This document shows positions 6,741 to 11,138 of a stretch of DNA of 11,138 bases, piece by piece. Made by a program: the position numbers and the translations under genes. Numbering within the stretch: the first letter of the stretch is position 1; each line of letters begins with the position of its first letter. The stretch covers positions 1 through 11,138 of the forward strand of contig JACQUR010000212.1 in NCBI GenBank assembly GCA_016210245.1. Reading direction: 5' to 3'. The stretch comes from Chloroflexota bacterium (GTDB lineage Bacteria > Chloroflexota > UBA6077 > JACQUR01). The notes below the pieces were generated by a model. The model saw only the letters and a list, made by a program, of their open reading frames with translations, was not told the origin of the DNA and searched no databases.

Positions 6741-6762
6741 TCTAGTACTGCTCTAGTACTGC
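6741..6762. repeat. Perfect 11-nt tandem duplication in the upstream region
   Basis: TCTAGTACTGC is present twice in direct succession (6741-6751, 6752-6762), and a partial third copy GTACTGC lies at 6771-6777. Each unit contains the palindrome AGTACT. An 11-bp period places the copies on one helix face, which would suit an operator (inference). It lies 48 nt before the membrane protein start. Confidence 0.6.
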
Positions 6763-6810
6763 ATCCCGCTGTACTGCGACGCACAGCACGACATCGGAAG
6801 GAGGTTCACC

Positions 6811-7323
6811 ATGTCGCTCACCGACCGGGAGTTCTGGACGGTCATTCATGGCATGGGACTCGGAGCGATCTTCCTCCTGGCGTTCGCCGGCGGGCTTGCC
6901 GGGCTGTGGAGCCTGCGGGCTGAACTCGTGACGGTTGGGGGTCTTCGGGAGCGGCTCCCACGGCTGGAGATCGGCACCCTGGTCATGGCGCTGGTCGCCT
7001 GGCTGACCGTCATCATCGGCACCTATGTCGTCTATCCCTGGTATCGCGACCCGTCCCCGACCAGCCCACGGTCGCTGCTCCTGGCCGATCCGAACAAGGC
7101 CCTCTGGCACACCTTCGGAATGGAGTGGAAGGAGCACGTGGCGTGGCTGGCGCCGATCCTGGCCACCGCCGTGGCCTACGTGGTCATCTACTACGGGCCA
7201 CGCCTGGCGCAGGAGCGGCGTGTCCGCAACGCGCTGCTCGTCCTGTTCGTGCTGGCCTTCGCCGCCGCGGCCGTGGCCGGGCTCTTCGGCGCCTTCCTGA
7301 ACAAGGTCGCCCCGACCCTGTAG
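6811..7323 (+). CDS. Uncharacterised four-helix membrane protein with conserved-looking histidines
   Basis: The ATG follows GGAAGGAGG (6796-6804) at 6 nt, a strong site. The 170-residue product has four predicted helices at about 12-34, 54-75, 109-129 and 140-163. Positive residues cluster in the loops at 36-51 and 131-139, so those loops are probably cytoplasmic. This puts both termini and the 76-108 loop outside. H13, H100 and H109 would then lie on the same, outer face, a plausible heme, metal or quinone site. The segment around LWHTFGMEWKEHVAW (98-112) looks like the family's conserved core. I cannot name the family; a small b-type cytochrome or oxidase accessory protein is a guess. It is followed 62 nt later by a second membrane gene, likely in one operon. 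Confidence 0.8.
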   Translation: MSLTDREFWTVIHGMGLGAIFLLAFAGGLAGLWSLRAELVTVGGLRERLPRLEIGTLVMALVAWLTVIIGTYVVYPWYRDPSPTSPRSLLLADPNKALWHTFGMEWKEHVAWLAPILATAVAYVVIYYGPRLAQERRVRNALLVLFVLAFAAAAVAGLFGAFLNKVAPTL

Positions 7324-7385
7324 GTGAGGCGCACGCTCACTTCACTATTGGACGAACCTGCAGTGTGCAGCGCAGGGAGACTGCA

Positions 7386-7751
7386 ATGAGCACAACGTCG
7401 GAGCCAGCGGAAATCATCGTGCCCGTGGCCCAGCCAAAGCCCAACGGACCCGCGGCAGCCGCCCTCCTGGCCGCAGGCATTGGGAGCCTGATCCTGGGGC
7501 TCCTGACCACCCTGGCGGAGGCCTCGCCGGCGATCAAGGCGGCCTTGACCTGGGTCGCGGCAGTCGGGCCGCTCTCCGGCAAGACCGGCGGGGCGGTCAT
7601 CGGCTGGCTGGTAGTCTGGGTGGTCCTCGGATTCCTGTGGCGGGGTCGAGACGTCAACTTCGGCAGGGTGTGGTTGGTCACGCTGCTGCTGGTTGGCCTC
7701 GGCTTCCTGGGAACGTTCCCCATCTTCTACGAGCTGTTCACGGTGAAGTAG
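7386..7751 (+). CDS. Uncharacterised three-helix membrane protein
   Basis: The ATG at 7386 lies 5 nt after AGGGAGA (7374-7380). The longer open frame upstream overlaps the previous gene and is unlikely. The 121-residue protein has a polar N-terminus (1-20) and helices at about 22-44, 68-86 and 94-113. The short loop WRGRDVNFGR (85-94) is positively charged and probably cytoplasmic, which gives an N-in, C-out topology. It has no Cys or His for cofactor binding and no enzyme motif. It is probably a structural partner of the four-helix protein encoded just upstream. A small hairpin, CTGCA/TGCAG, precedes the ribosome binding site. I recognise no named family. Confidence 0.75.
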   Translation: MSTTSEPAEIIVPVAQPKPNGPAAAALLAAGIGSLILGLLTTLAEASPAIKAALTWVAAVGPLSGKTGGAVIGWLVVWVVLGFLWRGRDVNFGRVWLVTLLLVGLGFLGTFPIFYELFTVK

Positions 7752-7789
7752 CCGCCGCGGCGCTGCGCCAGACCTCCTGGCGGCGGGAC

Positions 7790-7818
7790 TTGAAGCAATG
7801 CGACTACCACGGTACACT
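7790..7818 (+). promoter_or_regulatory. Sigma70-type promoter candidate for the flavodoxin-like gene
   Basis: TTGAAG (7790-7795) and TACACT (7813-7818) are separated by 17 bp. Each matches 4 of 6 consensus bases. Transcription would start near 7825, about 40 nt before the ATG at 7866. Confidence 0.45.
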
Positions 7819-7865
7819 TCGGCACGACCGCGCCTGGTCCGCAGCAATTGAGACAGGAGGGACGT

Positions 7866-8384
7866 ATGGCCGACCGCAGCCTGGAAGTGCTGATCGTGTA
7901 TGTCACGGAACGGGGCCGTACAGGGGCCATGGTGGAACCGATTCGCGCAGCGATCGAGGCCGAGGGAGTCGGGACTCGGGTACGCACGGTGGAAGAGGTG
8001 ACCTGGGAGGAGATGAAGGCCGCCGACGGGATTATCGTGGGCAATCCGGCCCGGTTCGGTGGGATGGATTGGCAACTCAAGCGCCTGTTCGACGTGGTGG
8101 CCCACCAGGGGTATCCCGGCCCGCTGGTCGGCAAAGTTGGCGGCGCCTTCACGGCCGGCAGCCGGCCCGGCAGCGGGGCCGAGCTCGCCCTGATGAGCAC
8201 GCTCCACGTGCTGCTCAACCACGGCATGATCGTCCAGGGCAACGCTTTCAGCGGCCACTACGGACCGATCGCCCTGCGCGAATCCTCGATCGAGGAGGTC
8301 GAGGAACGCTGCCGCCAGTGGGGAGTGTTGTGGGCCCGGCTGGTGAGGCGCTTGGCCGTCGCGGCACAGGAGTTGCCGAGGTGA
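7866..8384 (+). CDS. WrbA/flavodoxin-like FMN protein
   Basis: The ATG at 7866 follows AGGAGG (7855-7860) at 5 nt; the TTG at 7848 lies upstream of this site and is unlikely. The 172-residue protein shows the flavodoxin-like fold of the WrbA group. The first strand and phosphate loop, VLIVYVTERGRTGAM (8-22), differ from the usual Thr/Ser-rich loop. GNPARFGGM (59-67) corresponds to the WrbA GSPTRFGNM loop. GAFTAGSRPGSGAE (93-106) and the HGMIVQG strand (119-125) match the later FMN-contact region. Such proteins are soluble FMN enzymes that reduce quinones by two electrons, or carry electrons. It is shorter than typical WrbA (about 200 residues) and lacks the tetramer insertion as far as I can see. 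A separate promoter candidate precedes it. The gene converges with thiE, with 91 nt between. Confidence 0.85.
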   Translation: MADRSLEVLIVYVTERGRTGAMVEPIRAAIEAEGVGTRVRTVEEVTWEEMKAADGIIVGNPARFGGMDWQLKRLFDVVAHQGYPGPLVGKVGGAFTAGSRPGSGAELALMSTLHVLLNHGMIVQGNAFSGHYGPIALRESSIEEVEERCRQWGVLWARLVRRLAVAAQELPR

Positions 8385-8468
8385 CGGCACACTGTCCCAC
8401 TCGCCGCTGAACCAAAGCCAAGGTGAAACCCTTCTATCACTTCACCCTGCCCGTCGTGGCACGTGGCG

Positions 8469-8485
8469 CCTGAGTCTATCGAAGG
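8469..8485. repeat. Degenerate solo copy of the foldback repeat core
   Basis: CCTGAGTCTATCGAAGG matches the core CCTGAGCCTGTCGAAGG of the foldback at 6321-6475 at 15 of 17 positions. It overlaps the 3' end of thiE, so its reverse complement supplies the last two codons and the TAG stop. The rest of the 91-nt convergent gap shows only a weak GGTGAA/TTCACC hairpin near 8422-8446. Confidence 0.55.
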
Positions 8486-9147
8486 TTGGGCGGCGTGCCG
8501 CCGCGCGCGGCGGCGATGGCGGCCAGGAGGCGCTCGGCGGCCAGCCCGGCGTCGGGCGCACCGTAGACCGCGCTGACGACGGCCACGCCGTCCGCGCCAG
8601 CGGCGATCACCTCGGGCGCACGCTCGAGGGTGATGCCGCCGATGCCAACCAGCGGGAGTGGTACCTGCCGCCGCACCGCGCGGAGCAGCTCGAGGCCGCC
8701 ATACTCGGCGTCGGGCTTGGTGTCGGTGGGGTACATGGCCCCGACCCCGAGATAGTCGACCTGCAGCCCGGGCGCGGCTACCGCTTCGTCCACGGCAGAG
8801 ACGGAGAGCCCGAGCAGCGCCCCGGAGCCGAGCAGGGCGCGCGCTCGGTCGGCGGGGAAATCGTCCTGGCCGACGTGGACCCCGTCGGCCTCGAGCGCGA
8901 GGGCGACGTCCAGGTGGTCGTTGACCAGGAAGAGGGCGCCACGGGCGGCGCACAGGTCGCGCAGGGGCGCGCCCCGGGCGAGCAGCTCACGCTTCGTGGC
9001 GCGCTTGTCGCGGAACTGCACCACCCGCACTCCGGCCTCGAGCGCCTGGCGCGTCTTCTCCAGCAGGCTGGCCAGCGGCAAGCGGTCGTCGGTGACCAGA
9101 TAGAGGCCGGACGATTCTAGACTCTGGATCCTGGATGGTGGATTCAC
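8476..9147 (-). CDS. thiE: Thiamine-phosphate synthase
   Basis: ThiE joins HMP-pyrophosphate and the thiazole phosphate to form thiamine phosphate in the cytoplasm. I chose the GTG at 9147, with GAGG 9 nt upstream, giving 223 residues. A GTG at 9162 would add five residues and lacks a well-spaced site. In the longer numbering the TIM-barrel active-site motifs are all present: LYLVTD (20-25), VQFRDK (48-53), NDHLDVAL (81-88), DGVHVGQDD (93-101), LGLSVS (117-122), the PTDTK loop (145-149), GIGGI (173-177) and VVSAVY (195-200). These match the diphosphate- and pyrimidine-binding residues of Bacillus ThiE. The gene stands alone, convergent to the flavodoxin-like gene. No TPP riboswitch is recognisable upstream, which is unusual for thiamine genes but common for isolated thiE. 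Its last two codons fall in a repeat-like sequence. Confidence 0.93.
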   Translation of the reverse strand: MNPPSRIQSLESSGLYLVTDDRLPLASLLEKTRQALEAGVRVVQFRDKRATKRELLARGAPLRDLCAARGALFLVNDHLDVALALEADGVHVGQDDFPADRARALLGSGALLGLSVSAVDEAVAAPGLQVDYLGVGAMYPTDTKPDAEYGGLELLRAVRRQVPLPLVGIGGITLERAPEVIAAGADGVAVVSAVYGAPDAGLAAERLLAAIAAARGGTPPNLR

Positions 9148-9222
9148 CTGGCGTGTCCTCACCCTCAGTCTTGCTACCTGCTCTCTCAGGCCCGGGCGCC
9201 GCAGGGGACCGGGACGCGGGGC

Positions 9223-9281
9223 CGGACCTAACCCCCCGGCCCCCTTCCCTGCCAGGGAAGGGGGCCGGGGGGTTAGGTCCG
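9223..9281. repeat. Perfect 28-bp inverted repeat with 3-nt loop
   Basis: Positions 9223-9250 and 9254-9281 are exact reverse complements around GCC. The arms are C-rich and G-rich (CCTAACCCCCCGGCCCCC type). It lies in the 400-nt gap upstream of thiE and of the permease gene, which are divergent. No T-tract follows on either strand. It is probably an intergenic repeat copy. Flanking sequence at 9282-9401 shows no gene. Confidence 0.9.
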
Positions 9282-9401
9282 CCCTCCACAGGGGCCACTC
9301 GATTGTGTCCCCACCGGCGGCCGCTCCTCAAGTGAGCTTCCGGGCTCGATCTCACGAATTCAGGCCGGGCTCGCGCCGGTTGCCGGGCGGACGGTGAACG
9401 G

Positions 9402-9430
9402 TGGACTTTCGGCGGTCGACTCAGTATAGA
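9402..9430 (+). promoter_or_regulatory. Sigma70-type promoter candidate for the permease-galU operon
   Basis: TGGACT (9402-9407) and TATAGA (9425-9430) have a 17-bp spacer, with 4 of 6 matches each. Transcription would begin near 9437, leaving a leader of about 110 nt before the ATG at 9548. Confidence 0.45.
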
Positions 9431-9503
9431 ATGGAGAGTGATGGCCCGCCTGCTCGCACACGCTTACTTCCTGTCGGCGTGCAGCCCTCACCTGGCCACT
9501 GGC

Positions 9504-9523
9504 GGCTGATGGCTGATGGCTAG
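9504..9523. repeat. Short heptanucleotide repeat GGCTGAT
   Basis: GGCTGAT occurs twice in tandem (9504-9517), followed by the partial unit GGCTAG. This is a different 7-nt motif from the array at 502-607. The TAG inside it is the in-frame stop just upstream of the permease start, so it limits that gene's 5' extension. Confidence 0.6.
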
Positions 9524-9547
9524 CTGCTGCTTCATGGCCTGGCCTCG

Positions 9548-10702
9548 ATGATTCGCGATCCGTGGCTCAAAGCGCTGGTCATCGTGATGGTGCTCATTGC
9601 CAGCCTGTACCTGGTGAGCATGCTCTGGCAGGCGCTGCTGCAGTTCAGCGAGATCATCCTGCTCTTCCTGATGGCCTGGCTGCTCGCCTTCGTGCTCGAA
9701 CCCGTGGTCCTGGCCTTGCAGCGCGCCACCCGCATGCCCCGCTCGGCCGCGGTCAGCCTGACCTACCTGTGGCTGCTGCTCGCCCTGTCGGCGGGCGTGG
9801 TGCTGCTGGTGCCGGTGCTCTCGTACCAGATCACCGAGGCTGCCAATCAGTTCCCCGGCTTCGTGGAGGCGCTGGGCGTGCAGCTCAAGGCGCTCCAGGC
9901 AGGCCTGGCCGAGCGCGGGATCGACGTGGACCTGGCGCACACCCTCGACTACCCCGACCTGGCGCGCCGGGCGGAAGCGCTCGGCCCCCAGATGCTCTCC
10001 AACGCCCTGGGCATCGCCACCGGCGTGGCCACGCTGCTGCTCGAGGTGACCCTGGTGGCCATCCTGTCGTTCTACTTCATGCTGGACGGAGAGCGGATCG
10101 CGCACAGCGTGCTGGCCGCGCTGCCCGAGCAGGCCCGCGGCGACGCGGAGTATCTGTTTGCCAGCGTCCACCAGGCCTTCGCCGGCTTTCTGCGCAGCCA
10201 ACTGATCCAGGGGCTGCTGAACGGCATTGGCACCGCGCTGATCATGGCCGCGACCGGCCTGGACCTAGTGCTGCTCTCCAGCCTGGCGAGCGGGCTGGTG
10301 ATGATGGTGCCGTTCATTGGCCCACCGCTGGCGCTGGTGCTCCCGGTGGCGCTGGCCTACTTCACCAAGCCGCAGGTGCTGTGGCTGGTGCTGGGGCTGG
10401 TGCTCGCCCTGCAGCAGGTGGTGGTGAACGTGATTGCCCCCAGGCTGGTGGGCTCTATGGTTGGGCTGCACCCGCTGCTGGTGTTCTTCGCCGTCCTGGC
10501 GGGAATGAAGCTGGCCGGCGCGTGGGGCGTCGTCTTCGGCATCCCCATCATGGCGGTGATGGTGGCGATGCTGTCCTTCTACCGCACCGCCCTCGAGCAG
10601 CGCCAGCAGCGGGCGGCGAGGGCGGAGGCGCGCGCGGGCCAGCCTGCTGCTGCCGCAACCGAAGCCCTAAGACGATCGAAGGAGGAAGCCGCGGTTCCAT
10701 GA
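9548..10702 (+). CDS. AI-2E family (PF01594) membrane permease
   Basis: The ATG at 9548 is the only usable start. An in-frame TAG lies at 9521-9523, and no clear Shine-Dalgarno site is visible. The 384-residue protein has the family's usual layout: two or three N-terminal helices (about 9-28, 34-56, 67-92), a polar region (95-150), then helices from about 153 to 345. Family motifs are FYFMLDGERI (175-184), PFIGPPLALVLP (255-266), and NVIAPRLVGSMVGLHPLL (294-311) with FGIPI (330-334). The charged tail (349-384) is Ala/Arg/Glu rich. The family includes TqsA, linked to autoinducer-2 export, and Na+/H+ antiporters, so the substrate here is unknown. It overlaps galU by ATGA, so the two are translationally coupled. 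Confidence 0.9.
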   Translation: MIRDPWLKALVIVMVLIASLYLVSMLWQALLQFSEIILLFLMAWLLAFVLEPVVLALQRATRMPRSAAVSLTYLWLLLALSAGVVLLVPVLSYQITEAANQFPGFVEALGVQLKALQAGLAERGIDVDLAHTLDYPDLARRAEALGPQMLSNALGIATGVATLLLEVTLVAILSFYFMLDGERIAHSVLAALPEQARGDAEYLFASVHQAFAGFLRSQLIQGLLNGIGTALIMAATGLDLVLLSSLASGLVMMVPFIGPPLALVLPVALAYFTKPQVLWLVLGLVLALQQVVVNVIAPRLVGSMVGLHPLLVFFAVLAGMKLAGAWGVVFGIPIMAVMVAMLSFYRTALEQRQQRAARAEARAGQPAAAATEALRRSKEEAAVP

Positions 10703-11138
10703 GAGTGCGTAAGGTAGTCATCCCAGCGGCGGGGCTGGGAACTCGCTTCCTGCCCGCTACGAAGGCGGTGCCCAAGGAGATGCTGCCGGTGGTCGACAAG
10801 CCGATCATCCAGTATATCGTCGAAGACGCCGTGGCGTCAGGGGTCGAGACGGTGGTGGTGGTCACCGGCGTCTACAAGCGGGCCATCGAGGACCATTTCG
10901 ACTACGCCTACGAGCTGGAGCAGCGTCTGAAGGCCGCCGGCAAGCTCGACCTGCTGGAGGAGGTGCGCCGGCCTGCCGACGCGGCCAACTTCGTGTACGT
11001 GCGCCAGAAGGAGCCCGCGGGCAACGGACACGCGGTGCTGGTGGCGCGCGACGCCATCGCCGATGAGCCATTCGGCATGCTCTGGGGCGACGACATGGTC
11101 GACGCGGACCCGCCTTTTCTCCAGCAGCTCATCGACGT
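10699..11138 (+). CDS. galU: UTP-glucose-1-phosphate uridylyltransferase, 5' part
   Basis: The gene starts at the ATG of ATGA (10699), sharing 4 bp with the permease stop. AAGGAGG lies at 10679-10685, inside the upstream gene, with a rather long 13-nt spacing. The frame is open to the window edge (146 residues of about 290). The nucleotidyltransferase signature is clear: PAAGLGTRFLPATKAVPKEM (9-28), which binds UTP and includes the catalytic Arg and Lys. It is followed by VDKPIIQYIVEDA (32-44), RQKEPAGNGHAV (102-113) and WGDDMVD (129-135), the GDD metal and sugar site. GalU makes UDP-glucose for exopolysaccharide, glycolipid and envelope glycan synthesis. A paralogous sugar nucleotidyltransferase is less likely given the GalU-type VPKEMLPVVDKP block. 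Confidence 0.93.
   Translation, partial: MRVRKVVIPAAGLGTRFLPATKAVPKEMLPVVDKPIIQYIVEDAVASGVETVVVVTGVYKRAIEDHFDYAYELEQRLKAAGKLDLLEEVRRPADAANFVYVRQKEPAGNGHAVLVARDAIADEPFGMLWGDDMVDADPPFLQQLID

Noticed and set aside
8422..8446. Bidirectional terminator between the flavodoxin-like gene and thiE
   Set aside because: The GGTGAA/TTCACC stem is only 6 bp with a 13-nt loop and no T-tract on either side.
9148..9222. TPP riboswitch upstream of thiE
   Set aside because: A CTGAGAGA-like stretch exists on the minus strand, but the conserved second half of the TPP aptamer is missing.

Overview
The window is a GC-rich bacterial chromosome segment (about two thirds G+C by eye). It has strong Shine-Dalgarno sites (AGGAGG-type) before most genes and many hairpin-forming repeats between genes. 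I recognise no rRNA, tRNA, CRISPR array, transposase or phage gene. Gene content and repeat style suggest a Chloroflexota-like organism. That is inference from general knowledge of such genomes, not a measured assignment.

Layout, left to right. Positions 1-370 hold a three-copy 37-bp tandem repeat and a stretch without a recognisable gene. A possible small one-helix membrane protein (371-574) reads into an array of 7-nt repeats. Two overlapping radical SAM genes follow: a NirJ/AhbC-like enzyme (638-1819) and a TIGR04053/AhbD-like SPASM enzyme (1812-3014). Both families belong to, or are close relatives of, the siroheme-derived heme and heme d1 pathways. A repeat-rich gap (3015-3448) precedes a GltD-like FAD/NAD(P)H oxidoreductase with two Fe-S clusters (3449-4849). 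A double-domain universal stress protein comes next (5133-6272). Another long gap (6273-6810) carries a 155-bp foldback repeat. It is followed by an apparent operon of two uncharacterised membrane proteins (6811-7323, 7386-7751). A WrbA/flavodoxin-like protein (7866-8384) comes next, with its own promoter candidate. On the minus strand lies thiE (8476-9147). Rightmost are an AI-2E family permease (9548-10702) and the 5' part of galU (10699 to the edge), overlapping by 4 bp.

How the genes may work together: the left and middle parts look like a redox and tetrapyrrole neighbourhood. It has two Fe-S radical enzymes, an electron-bifurcation-type or GltD-type flavoprotein, a flavodoxin-like protein and membrane proteins with outward-facing histidines. 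ThiE, the permease and GalU look like ordinary housekeeping neighbours.

The most interesting unexplained signal is a pair of about 110-nt segments (3258-3370 and 6622-6731) that share a series of short boxes in the same order. Each lies 83-84 nt before the start codon of an unrelated gene, the GltD-like gene and the four-helix membrane protein gene. They could be a shared regulatory leader or operator. Almost every long intergenic gap also carries its own distinct palindromic or heptanucleotide repeat family.
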